DNA of 64,000 nucleotides. Source: Labilibaculum sp. Its GTDB lineage: Bacteria; Bacteroidota; Bacteroidia; Bacteroidales; Marinifilaceae. Position numbers and translations under genes: made by a program. Below, in pieces: positions 26,519 to 34,960 of the stretch; position 1 is the stretch's first letter; every line of letters begins with the position of its first letter. The stretch lies in NCBI GenBank assembly GCA_016342745.1, contig JAEINT010000017.1, forward strand, positions 62,001-126,000. Direction: 5' to 3'. A model generated the notes under the pieces. That model had not been told where the DNA came from and ran no database searches. It saw nothing but the letters and a program-made list of their open reading frames with translations.

Positions 26519-27736
26519 TTAAATCTTCTTCTTGATATCGTATGCCATTAAAGCATCTCCATGACGGATGTACAAAACGCCATCGTTAATCACAGGCTGA
26601 GCAAAATGCTCTTTGGTTCCTTTGGTCACTTTAAATTTGCTAACAATATCCATACTCTCAGGAGTAACGTTTACAAGTCCTACCTGACCTCTTTCATTGT
26701 AACAATATAACATACCATCGGCAGCAATTGTTGCACCACGACCAAATTTCAAGGTATCTCTTGTTTCTCCAGTCTCAGCATCAACGCTTTTCCAAACTTT
26801 CTTGCGATGTCCGGAAGCAATGATTTTACCATTCAATTTTACAGCACCACCCATGATGTTATCCAATTCTTTGTTTCTCCAAACTTCCGTGATTTGACTT
26901 CCGTCTTCTGAAACCTTCATTTTCACTGTACCATTACCACATCCGGCAACGTAATACAAATAACCATCTTCAAAAATTGGTGTGTTTCCATTGATATCGC
27001 ATAAGGTATCCTGCAGTTCCGTCCACAACATCTTTCCTGTTTGCGATTCAATACCCATTAAAGCATTGTCTGAGAAAGTTACCAAAACTTTTCGAGATGG
27101 AAACTCCAACAACAAAGGAGAACAGTATGCCGAAATCTCTCCAACTCCTGGATTTGTCCAAGCCAATTCGCCTGTAAAACGATTCAATGCAATGATATTG
27201 TTCTCTGCTCCACCCGGTGCTGCGAATACCAAATCACCATCTATTAATAAAGATTGCGAATATCCGAAACGAGTATTCTTCCCTTTGTATTTCTCTAACA
27301 TATTCACTTTCCACTTCAATTCACCTGTTTCTGCCTGTATACAAGCAATATCTCCCAAACCTGAAGCTACATAAATCATATCATCAACAAAAGTTGGAGC
27401 TGAACGACTTCCAATAAAATTTACCATCCAATCTCTACCAAACTCAGTCTTCCAAAGTGTTTTCCCTTGTAAATCGAGAGCAAATAAATAAGCTACACTA
27501 TCAATCTCACCATTCAAAAAGATCTTACCTTCTGCAATTACAGGCGATCCATATCCATTACCAATTCCTTCGACATCCCACAAGGCAGTAGGTCCTTCTG
27601 TTGGCCATTCTTTCAACAAATTGGTTTCGTTGTAAATACCAGAGCGGTTCTCGCCTCTCCATTCAGTTACTTTTTTCTGCTTTGCATTGCAAGCGAAAAA
27701 TAACACTGCGATTAATACGATACTTAGGTTTTTCAT
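26519..27736 (-). CDS. PQQ-like beta-propeller lipoprotein
   Basis: A 405-residue protein with a lipoprotein signal (VLIAVLFFAC, Cys16). It opens with EWRGENRSGIYNETNLLKEW, a motif shared with the proteins at 43881 and 45159. Repeated propeller blades follow, each with the G-x-L/A-W signature (ALDLQGKTLWKTEFG, AETGELKWKVNM, RFTGELAWTNP, SQTGKMLWTEL). The family fold is that of BamB and PQQ enzymes, but the sequence shows no evidence of bound PQQ. It is expected at the periplasmic or outer-membrane surface. Function in this cluster unknown; it lies between the FtsX permease and the cysteine-tail ferredoxin genes. Confidence 0.83.
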   Translation of the reverse strand: MKNLSIVLIAVLFFACNAKQKKVTEWRGENRSGIYNETNLLKEWPTEGPTALWDVEGIGNGYGSPVIAEGKIFLNGEIDSVAYLFALDLQGKTLWKTEFGRDWMVNFIGSRSAPTFVDDMIYVASGLGDIACIQAETGELKWKVNMLEKYKGKNTRFGYSQSLLIDGDLVFAAPGGAENNIIALNRFTGELAWTNPGVGEISAYCSPLLLEFPSRKVLVTFSDNALMGIESQTGKMLWTELQDTLCDINGNTPIFEDGYLYYVAGCGNGTVKMKVSEDGSQITEVWRNKELDNIMGGAVKLNGKIIASGHRKKVWKSVDAETGETRDTLKFGRGATIAADGMLYCYNERGQVGLVNVTPESMDIVSKFKVTKGTKEHFAQPVINDGVLYIRHGDALMAYDIKKKI

Positions 27737-27765
27737 TGGGTTTGTTTTATAGTAATAGTTAATTA

Positions 27766-30700
27766 TTATTCGTTTTTTAATGATTCTGCTATTTTAAATT
27801 TCTTGATCATGCGAGCTGGAATGTAAATCCAGATTAATCCACTAATTGAGATTCCAAAAAGTAAGGACAAAATGTAGCCAACTGGCATTTGAAAAGATGG
27901 TGAAAGAATGGATGGCAGCACTCCAATGAAAGCAGCACTCACACCACACGCTAATCCTGCTAGCAATAAAAATACATTTTCGAAAAACAGTAATTTAAAC
28001 AAACTGCCTTGCTGATATCCTATTGCTGCCAGTAAAGCCAACTCTTTTTTACGTTCCAATATGTTTCTCATCAAAACAATTCCTAAGCCAATGGTGCCAA
28101 TTATAACACCTAAACCACCTAAGAACATGAACATGCTCAAGTAGGTATTTTCAACAGAATAAAATGCCGCTAATCGATCAGAAGTTTTCATTCCACTTAC
28201 ACCTACATCTTGTAGATTACTCTCAAACTGTTGCATGAATTGATCATCACTAACATTCGGATAATCAACCAACAATATCTTCGATCCACTAACCGAAGGC
28301 CAGTGCTTTTGAAACTGAGAATCAGCAATTAAAAGGTTTCCCTGAAAAATGGAATTGTTCAAACCTCCCATCAGCAAAAGCTTCACCTCTTTGCCATATT
28401 CATCCTGATAATGTAAAGTGTCGCCAACTGCTTTTTTCAATCCCCAAACAATTACGGTTTGATCGGCATAGGCTGGAATTACATTTTCACCATATTCCTT
28501 TTCTAGAGCTTGCCATGGATGCTTTTGATCAACATCTTTATGCAGTTTCGCAAATGAAAAGGCTCCAGCCTTATCAAACTGATTAGGATCAAAGCCCAAT
28601 ACCCTTGGCTTTTGTACCTGATTCAAGTTCAAACAACTAGCATCATCACCATCTAAGGCTCTGAATTGAGCAAAGCTTACGTCCTTATCCAAATCACCCT
28701 CCCAAAAACCAATCTTCTCTTGGCCTTCCGCTGTGTTTAGATCAAACAAGACAGGCATACTCGTTTCGAAGAAGTACTCGTAACCTCCAGTACCTGAACT
28801 TGCAGCATTTTCAGTATCGTAAAAGGTTTTTCTGTTGGCTCCTGTGATTAATACAGAGAATGTACCTAAGGCTAATAAAGCAACGGTTGCCAGACTTCGC
28901 TTTCGATTTCTTGCACTGTTCTTAACTGCCAATTGATACAAGCTAGGCGTCGTAGTGCTTTTCTTGGCACTCAATTGCTGCAAATACCAATTGAAAATGG
29001 CACATGCCCCAATCATGAATAAACCACCTGCAGAAAGCAAGAGTTCTGCATTTAGATTTGGAGATGCAAGTGCATAAGCGATTATTGCAAAGGTTCCTAA
29101 AATGGAAACGACAGCTAATAAAATGGATCGTTTGTTCTTTTTCACTGAAACACTATCCTCAGTAACGTCATTAATCAGCAAGTGAGCCGATCTCTTCATC
29201 TTTTTTCTCGTTACCACCAAAATGCATAGCAAAGCGATTAACAATCCAATTAGAAAGCCCGTAATCAGCGTATTTCCCTTCAAATGGACATTCAACATAT
29301 TGGTTCTCACAACATCTGTCCATACAGAGTTCAATGCATCAAGAAGTAATTTATTGTAGAGTATTCCGCCTAATACACCAATAACACCACCTAATATGAT
29401 GGTGATTAAGGATTCTAGAATTCTGATTCGTACAATTCTGCTTTTACTGAAACCCAATCCGAGAAGGATACCCGTTTCTTGCGTTCTACCATCCAGATTA
29501 AGAGAGTAAATCAATATTGTGAGTAGAATACCCGCAAATATGATGAAGAAACTTAAACTTAAGAATAACTCACCAAAATCGACCATATTATCGGCAGCAT
29601 TGTTTCCCTCTTGTCGAACCGAAGCAAAACTAAGGTTCAGCATCTCGGGACTTAAAGCAGCAAGTAAGCTTGAATCTAATTGTGCAATGGTCAAATCCTT
29701 TTTATCGAATCGAATTGCAGTGTACTTTCCGTACTTGTTACTCCACAATTCAAGCGCCTTTTCCTCAGCAATAAATGCCTTGGGTGTTCCTTTGTATTTC
29801 TTCCAGTAATCTTCATCCTTCGGTCTGATTTTCGAGAAGTCGACAGGTACGCCTGCCTCCCAATCGTTACAGCTACCAGCATCCGACAAGCCAGGAAAAG
29901 AAGGCATCATAGCCTGATCGATTAAAGTATTACTTGAAGGTAATATTTCTTTGATTGTAAAGCTTTGTTTGTGCTCTTCAAGCTTTCGCATGGCTCCAAT
30001 AGCGAAGTAATCCAAGCTAATAGAGTCACCAACTTTGGCTTGAAGATCATCCGCCAACCATTGGTTAATGATCATTTCATTCGCTGAAAGATCTGCCAAA
30101 TGTGAATCTCCATCAATGGCAGAAACAAATGAATAAGGTGTTTCTTTATCATGACAAATAAAGCGATTCACAAAATAAGTAAGTAGCCTTTGTTGCTTGA
30201 TGCCCATGTTTGCAATGGCTCCAGAAAGTGGCGTATCAATAAATACCCGATCGGATATCAACTCCAATTGATCTTTCCCTTTAACTTCACGAAGCTCTAA
30301 ACCAGCATCTTTCAATTGCCAATTGTTCTCCAGGTAATTTTTAAATTTGATTAAGCTTTTATCAGAATCACTGGCAAGTAATAAGTTTGCTCGTCCTTCC
30401 AACTCCATCTCCTGAGCCAAATATTCTCTCGATAGAAAAACATTAAATGGTGCTACCTGATTGCTTTTCAAGCTGAATCTGCCTAATTCCTTATCTCCCA
30501 CAATCGCTTTCACTTTCAATCGTAAAGCCAGAGTTTGATCCTCATCGGAAACAAAAGGCGCATTAGCAGGAATCAAGCTGCCCTTTTCAACTCTAAGTAA
30601 AAAATCATCACCAAGTGATAGTTTCATTTTCTCTGCTAAGTTTTCACTTAGTAAAGCCTCATCAGCTTCAAGTTTAGGCAAATCTTGTAAGGCAAGCCAA

Positions 30701-31047
30701 TTTAAATCTTCATCGATACCATACACCTGCACATTATTTGTTCGTGCCTGTGTTTCGGCTTGAATCGCAATTCCTTTTACTTGTAGAACAGCTGCAAAAT
30801 TCACAGTCATATCGTTCGTTAGGTCAGTAGCCAGTTCGGCTCTCACATAACGATCTCCGGTAGGCATCGCGTAGTTAACCTCACCCAATCGTAAATCGAC
30901 TAATTCGCGCAGACTGTATTTTACGGAATCACCAATAATTAAAGCGCCCGTAAGAACCGCAGTACTTACCACTGTTCCTAAAAAAACGGCAAAATGCTGC
31001 TTTCTGAAGAACCAAAAGCTTTTGATGATGTATTTTAATATTGTCAT
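27766..31047 (-). CDS. Large FtsX-type ABC transporter permease
   Basis: A 1093-residue membrane protein with the layout of an eight-to-ten-helix tandem FtsX permease (YbbP-like): an N-terminal helix (FAVFLGTVVSTAVLTGALIIGDS), a large periplasmic domain, a helix group near 500-640 (FFIIFAGILLTILIYSLNL, ILGGVIGVLGGILYN, LITGFLIGLLIALLCILVV), further helices near 665-710, a second periplasmic domain, and a terminal trio from ~965 (MFMFLGGLGVIIGTIGLGIVL). Such proteins act as mechanotransmission devices that export lipoproteins, lipids or peptides using an ATPase encoded next door, present here 47 bases upstream. Confidence 0.88.
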   Translation of the reverse strand: MTILKYIIKSFWFFRKQHFAVFLGTVVSTAVLTGALIIGDSVKYSLRELVDLRLGEVNYAMPTGDRYVRAELATDLTNDMTVNFAAVLQVKGIAIQAETQARTNNVQVYGIDEDLNWLALQDLPKLEADEALLSENLAEKMKLSLGDDFLLRVEKGSLIPANAPFVSDEDQTLALRLKVKAIVGDKELGRFSLKSNQVAPFNVFLSREYLAQEMELEGRANLLLASDSDKSLIKFKNYLENNWQLKDAGLELREVKGKDQLELISDRVFIDTPLSGAIANMGIKQQRLLTYFVNRFICHDKETPYSFVSAIDGDSHLADLSANEMIINQWLADDLQAKVGDSISLDYFAIGAMRKLEEHKQSFTIKEILPSSNTLIDQAMMPSFPGLSDAGSCNDWEAGVPVDFSKIRPKDEDYWKKYKGTPKAFIAEEKALELWSNKYGKYTAIRFDKKDLTIAQLDSSLLAALSPEMLNLSFASVRQEGNNAADNMVDFGELFLSLSFFIIFAGILLTILIYSLNLDGRTQETGILLGLGFSKSRIVRIRILESLITIILGGVIGVLGGILYNKLLLDALNSVWTDVVRTNMLNVHLKGNTLITGFLIGLLIALLCILVVTRKKMKRSAHLLINDVTEDSVSVKKNKRSILLAVVSILGTFAIIAYALASPNLNAELLLSAGGLFMIGACAIFNWYLQQLSAKKSTTTPSLYQLAVKNSARNRKRSLATVALLALGTFSVLITGANRKTFYDTENAASSGTGGYEYFFETSMPVLFDLNTAEGQEKIGFWEGDLDKDVSFAQFRALDGDDASCLNLNQVQKPRVLGFDPNQFDKAGAFSFAKLHKDVDQKHPWQALEKEYGENVIPAYADQTVIVWGLKKAVGDTLHYQDEYGKEVKLLLMGGLNNSIFQGNLLIADSQFQKHWPSVSGSKILLVDYPNVSDDQFMQQFESNLQDVGVSGMKTSDRLAAFYSVENTYLSMFMFLGGLGVIIGTIGLGIVLMRNILERKKELALLAAIGYQQGSLFKLLFFENVFLLLAGLACGVSAAFIGVLPSILSPSFQMPVGYILSLLFGISISGLIWIYIPARMIKKFKIAESLKNE

Positions 31048-31063
31048 ATCCTACAGAATAGTA

Positions 31064-31096
31064 AGACCTGACAGGTTTTAAAAACCTGTCAGGTCT
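31064..31096. repeat. 33-base perfect palindrome, copy 2
   Basis: Identical in sequence to copies at 25567 and 34923. Its right end touches the last codon region of the ABC ATPase gene (31095). Confidence 0.9.
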
Positions 31097-31778
31097 ATAA
31101 TAAATTCAATTTTCCATTCTCTAACTGGTACATCTTCTTCATTTTCTTAGCCAAATCCATTGAATGCGTTACAACTACCAAGGACACGCCTTGCTTTTCA
31201 TTGATATCAACCAATAAATCACCCAATTGCTCAGCCGATTTTTTATCCAAAGAACCCGTAGGTTCATCGGCAAGAATCAAATTTGGTTGATGAATTAAAG
31301 CTCGAACCACCGCTGCGCGTTGGCACTCTCCACCCGACATTTGACCTGGGCGCTGATGTATTTGTTTTGAAAGACCAACAAAATCAAGCAATTCCAATGC
31401 TCTTTTTTCAGCTTCTTTCTTTAATTTCTTATCCTTTACAGGGATAAATGGAAGTAAAACGTTCTCGATTAAATTCAACTGAGGTAACAAATGATGCGAT
31501 TGAAATACAAAACCCAAATTCCGATTTCGAAAATTGGCCAGTTCCTTCTCATTAAGCTTAGATAAATCCTGACCATCAAAAATCATGTTGCCCGAATAGA
31601 CTGTATCCAAAGAACTAATCACATTCAACAAAGTACTTTTGCCGGATCCTGAAGGCCCCACAATAGCAATACTCTCTCCTTTTTCAATGGCTAAGGAAAG
31701 ATCATCTAAAATGATTCTCTTCTCTGCACTACCAGAGTTTTGGTAATATTTGGTGATCTTATCTAGTTTTACAATCAT
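31095..31778 (-). CDS. LolD/MacB-type ABC transporter ATPase
   Basis: A 227-residue ATPase with Walker A GPSGSGKST (~38-46), Q-loop FVFQSHHLLPQLN, signature MSGGECQRAAVVRAL, Walker B LILADEPTGSLD and H-loop VVVTHS. The 'FQSHHLLPQ' and 'DEPTGSLD' motifs are typical of ATPases that work with FtsX-type permeases (LolD, MacB, YbbA). It is followed by the matching permease gene and should power it. Confidence 0.92.
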   Translation of the reverse strand: MIVKLDKITKYYQNSGSAEKRIILDDLSLAIEKGESIAIVGPSGSGKSTLLNVISSLDTVYSGNMIFDGQDLSKLNEKELANFRNRNLGFVFQSHHLLPQLNLIENVLLPFIPVKDKKLKKEAEKRALELLDFVGLSKQIHQRPGQMSGGECQRAAVVRALIHQPNLILADEPTGSLDKKSAEQLGDLLVDINEKQGVSLVVVTHSMDLAKKMKKMYQLENGKLNLL

Positions 31779-31966
31779 GTTGTACTCTTTAATTTTCTAT
31801 AAATTTTAACCACAAAGCGCACCAAAGGATATCACGAAGACACACAAAAGTTTATTACTTGAAATAAAAATTATTTATTAAAATATTGAAAATCATTCGT
31901 AATTCAAGCTTTTTTCGTCCTATGTGCTTCTCGCATCGTTGAAAGCAAGTTCTTTTGCGATATTTT

Positions 31967-33079
31967 TTATTTCTCTCCAAAGGCATAAACACTGCCGTCC
32001 ATGGCTGTAACGATTATCAATCCTTCTACTACTGCAGGAGTTCCCACAATGGCTCTACCTATCTCGTAAGACCAAATTTGTTGACCCGTTTTGCGATTCA
32101 GCACATATATTCTGCCATCTCCTGATCCAATAACTACCGAACTACCAGCAATTACAGGGGATGCATCAATCTTATTTTTAGTTTTGAATTGCCATTGGAT
32201 TTTTCCACTAGCCTTATCGAAACAATATACTTGTCTGTTCTCCGCTCCAATAATTACCTGATCTGCAGAAATTGCCGGAGAAGCTAAATACGATATTGCA
32301 CCCTCCTTTTTCCACTTAACCACACTATTCTCGTAATCAACACAAAAGAATTCACCATCATGATTTCCAAAGTAACAGCGCGCATCATCTAAAGCAATAG
32401 ATGAAGCAATATAGGTTTCAATGTCAAACTTGTTTTTAGCCTTACCTGTTTTCACATCCACTTGATGGAGAAAGCCATCGCAACCACCAAACACAGCAAT
32501 TTCGCCATTGCAAGCCGCCGCTCCATTAATATAATTATCAGACTCGTACTTCCATTGCAGTTTACCTGATTTTGCATCTACACAATGAAGATAGAAATCA
32601 TAACTACCGAAGAGTATTTTTTTTGTCTTTGTGCTTTTATCGTAGAACCAACTTGCCGATCCTGAGATTTGTCCCTCTGTTGTGTATTTCCATTTTTGCT
32701 CTCCAGTACTGGCATTCAGGCAATAGAAGTTTCCCTCCAAGGATCCGAAATATACATTTCCATCCAAATAAAGAGGTGAAGCTTCCACAGATGTTTTAGC
32801 ATCAAATTTCCATTTTAACTCACCTGTCTTCGATAATGCATATAAGTTACCATCATTAGAGCCAACAAAAATATTTCCATTGCTGATAATGGGTGAAGAT
32901 TTAATGGCATCGCCGGTTTTAAAGCTCCACAAAAGCTTCGGGGCCTTTGGTATGCTGGCTTCTGTTATCCCCCTAAGGCTAGAGTTACCACGAAATGATA
33001 ACCAGTTGTGCTTGTTTTGGGCTATTGATGAATGGGCCAAGACAATGCTTAGTAGGTATAGAATTATATGCTTTTTCAT
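31967..33079 (-). CDS. Secreted PQQ-like beta-propeller protein
   Basis: A 370-residue protein with a signal peptide (IILYLLSIVLAHSSIAQ) and no lipobox, so likely periplasmic. Seven or eight regular blades are easily seen: PKLLWSFKTGDAIKSSP, GELKWKFDAKTSVEASP, GEQKWKYTTEGQISGSA, GKLQWKYESDNYINGAA, then later GKIQWQFKTKNKIDASP and GQQIWSYEIGRAIVGTP. It opens with WLSFRGNSSLRGI, a variant of the WRG motif of its neighbours. The regular 'ASPxxxxGxxxxGSxDGxxYxL' cycle suggests a complete closed propeller used as an interaction scaffold. Confidence 0.85.
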   Translation of the reverse strand: MKKHIILYLLSIVLAHSSIAQNKHNWLSFRGNSSLRGITEASIPKAPKLLWSFKTGDAIKSSPIISNGNIFVGSNDGNLYALSKTGELKWKFDAKTSVEASPLYLDGNVYFGSLEGNFYCLNASTGEQKWKYTTEGQISGSASWFYDKSTKTKKILFGSYDFYLHCVDAKSGKLQWKYESDNYINGAAACNGEIAVFGGCDGFLHQVDVKTGKAKNKFDIETYIASSIALDDARCYFGNHDGEFFCVDYENSVVKWKKEGAISYLASPAISADQVIIGAENRQVYCFDKASGKIQWQFKTKNKIDASPVIAGSSVVIGSGDGRIYVLNRKTGQQIWSYEIGRAIVGTPAVVEGLIIVTAMDGSVYAFGEK

Positions 33080-33108
33080 TTGCTTACTATTTTCTTCGTC
33101 TTCAATTG

Positions 33109-33123
33109 ACTCTGTCAGGTCTT
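33109..33123. repeat. Half copy of the CTGTCAGGT palindrome
   Basis: GACTCTGTCAGGTCT only; the partner arm is missing. Confidence 0.5.
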
Positions 33124-33150
33124 TCTTTTGAATTCGAAATTTCTTTTAAC

Positions 33151-33276
33151 TTCATCCCCCAGCCCCTTCTCCTAAAATCGAAGGGGAGCTTGGCTTTAAT
33201 CGTTATTTCATATTCCCCAACCTTTATTTAGATTCTAATTCCCCTCTCCTTGAGGAGAGGGATTAAGGGTGAGGTT
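33151..33276. repeat. BIME-like inverted pair with CCCCTTCTCC/GGAGAGGGG arms
   Basis: CCCCCAGCCCCTTCTCC..GAAGGGGAGCTT on the left and CCCCTCTCCTTGAGGAGAGG..AAGGGTGAGG on the right are inverted relatives about 70 bases apart. They fill most of the gap 33080-33362, which has no gene. Confidence 0.6.
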
Positions 33277-33313
33277 TTATTTCAACATTTACTTTTCTCT
33301 TCGTTTTCAATCA

Positions 33314-33345
33314 GACGCTGACAGGTTCAAGAACGCTGTCAGGTC
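33314..33345. repeat. 'CTGACAGGT' palindrome, variant copy
   Basis: GACGCTGACAGGTTCAAG then AACGCTGTCAGGTC; same variant type as at 19361 and 39272. Confidence 0.75.
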
Positions 33346-33362
33346 GTTTCTCCAATAATTAA

Positions 33363-34907
33363 TTATTCGCGAAGCGATATCGCTCCTGTTGGACAAGCTT
33401 CAGCACAATCTTTTGCCGCAACAGTTAATGCCTTATCAATTTCTTGATTGAATGGAACTGCTACTTTAACGGTAAAACCTCTACCCATATTGGTTAATCC
33501 GGTTTGTTCCTTGTGTTTCCCTGCAATTTCTATGCACAAACCACATTTTATGCATTTCTCTGGTTCGTAAACAATACTCTCATGATTGAAGTACTTCACA
33601 ACATTGTTTCTTTCACCAAATAGAAATCTTCTGCGATCGGCCTGATGTGTTTCGGCACAAGTTCTAAGTTTACAATTATCTAATTTTCTACAGTCACAAT
33701 GAAGACATCTTTTTGCTTCTGCAATTGCTTCTTCTTTTGTGAATCCTCTGTCAGATTTTGCTTCTATACGATCTCCTTCAACCGACTCTTTTAGGTACTC
33801 CTCTACCTCTGCTTTTCGCAAGGTTCCAAATCGTGAATTAAATTCTCTCTTTGCAGATTTCCCTTCTCCTTTTTGTAAAAATTCATTTACCGACCATGCA
33901 CATTCTTTGCCCATAGCAATGGCTTTCACTGCCATTTTCTGAAGTCGGATTATACTACCAGTTGCAAAAATTCCTTTGGTTTCGGTAGCGAATGTATCGG
34001 CATCAACCCACACTCCAGTCTTCGCTGCTTTTAGACCTAAAAACTCTCCTTCATCAGATACATTTCCAATTGCTAGAATTACTGCATCAAAATCAGAATT
34101 GTTTTTTTTCAAGTCTTCTTTTTCTATTTTCTGATTGGTATGAAAAACAACACCCAGTTGCTTTAGTATTTCGATCTCATGAGCCAAAATCTCCTGAGGC
34201 AATTCTCCCTTATCTACGGAAGTATTTAAACTCCCTCCAAGGCAATTTTCCTTCTCGAAAACCTCACAAGAATGACCTTCCAAAACAAGATGATAAGCTG
34301 CCGATAATCCAGCTGGACCAGATCCAATAACAGCCACTTTTTTCCCGCTTGCTTCTTTCTTCTCTGGAAGATAAACATTAGTCTCTTCCTCTGCAGATAT
34401 CCTTTTCAACAAACAAATGGATACCGCCTGATCGACATCTTTACGTCTACAAACCTTCTCGCATGGAGCAGAACAAACATGTCCTAAAATCCCTGGAAGG
34501 GCAATTTCCTCTTTAACGATTTTTAAAGCCTCATCGAATTTACCAGCTGCAATAAAACGGTTCATTTTCGGAATGTCCATATATGCAGGACAAGCCACGC
34601 GACAAGGAGCTTCACAATCACCTACATGATCGCTCAATAACAATTCAATGGCCTCTTTTCTCGCTTCGAACACTTCAGCATCATCACTCACCAAATCCAT
34701 TCCTTCGGTAACTTTCGTAGCACATGAAGGCATCATCTTCTGATTCGCATTGTTTTTTACCATGCAAACCATGCAAGTTGGATGATTACTGCATCCTTCC
34801 AGGTAACACATGCTCGGAATATCTATTCCAACAGAACGTGCTGCAGTCAGAATCGTTGTTCCTTCCGGAACATTGATGGCTATATTATCTATTGTTAGTT
34901 TTGGCAT
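33363..34907 (-). CDS. 2Fe-2S/GltD-like flavoprotein lacking the NAD(P)H-binding domain
   Basis: A 514-residue protein. Residues 1-75 are a NuoG/HydA-type [2Fe-2S] domain (Cys34, 45, 48, 62; spacing C-x10-C-x2-C-x13-C). Residues ~95-170 match the N-terminal cluster domain of glutamate synthase small subunit (GDCEAPCRVACP, HVCSAPCEKVCRR). FAD-binding GSGPAG lies at 195-200. In GltD relatives a second Rossmann domain for NADPH follows; here the FATGS segment that should close the FAD domain occurs already at ~314-318, with no second GxGxxG. Cysteine-rich stretches (CLHCDCRKLDNCKLRTC) and a C-terminal ferredoxin site (CIKCGLCIEI…CAEACP) complete it. It likely takes electrons from the NuoEF-like product of the preceding gene. 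Confidence 0.82.
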   Translation of the reverse strand: MPKLTIDNIAINVPEGTTILTAARSVGIDIPSMCYLEGCSNHPTCMVCMVKNNANQKMMPSCATKVTEGMDLVSDDAEVFEARKEAIELLLSDHVGDCEAPCRVACPAYMDIPKMNRFIAAGKFDEALKIVKEEIALPGILGHVCSAPCEKVCRRKDVDQAVSICLLKRISAEEETNVYLPEKKEASGKKVAVIGSGPAGLSAAYHLVLEGHSCEVFEKENCLGGSLNTSVDKGELPQEILAHEIEILKQLGVVFHTNQKIEKEDLKKNNSDFDAVILAIGNVSDEGEFLGLKAAKTGVWVDADTFATETKGIFATGSIIRLQKMAVKAIAMGKECAWSVNEFLQKGEGKSAKREFNSRFGTLRKAEVEEYLKESVEGDRIEAKSDRGFTKEEAIAEAKRCLHCDCRKLDNCKLRTCAETHQADRRRFLFGERNNVVKYFNHESIVYEPEKCIKCGLCIEIAGKHKEQTGLTNMGRGFTVKVAVPFNQEIDKALTVAAKDCAEACPTGAISLRE

Positions 34908-34922
34908 CTTTATATTATCTAT

Positions 34923-34955
34923 AGACCTGACAGGTTTTAAAAACCTGTCAGGTCT
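34923..34955. repeat. 33-base perfect palindrome, copy 3
   Basis: Third identical copy of the element at 25567 and 31064, between the NuoEF-like and flavoprotein genes. Confidence 0.9.
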
Positions 34956-34960
34956 TTTAG

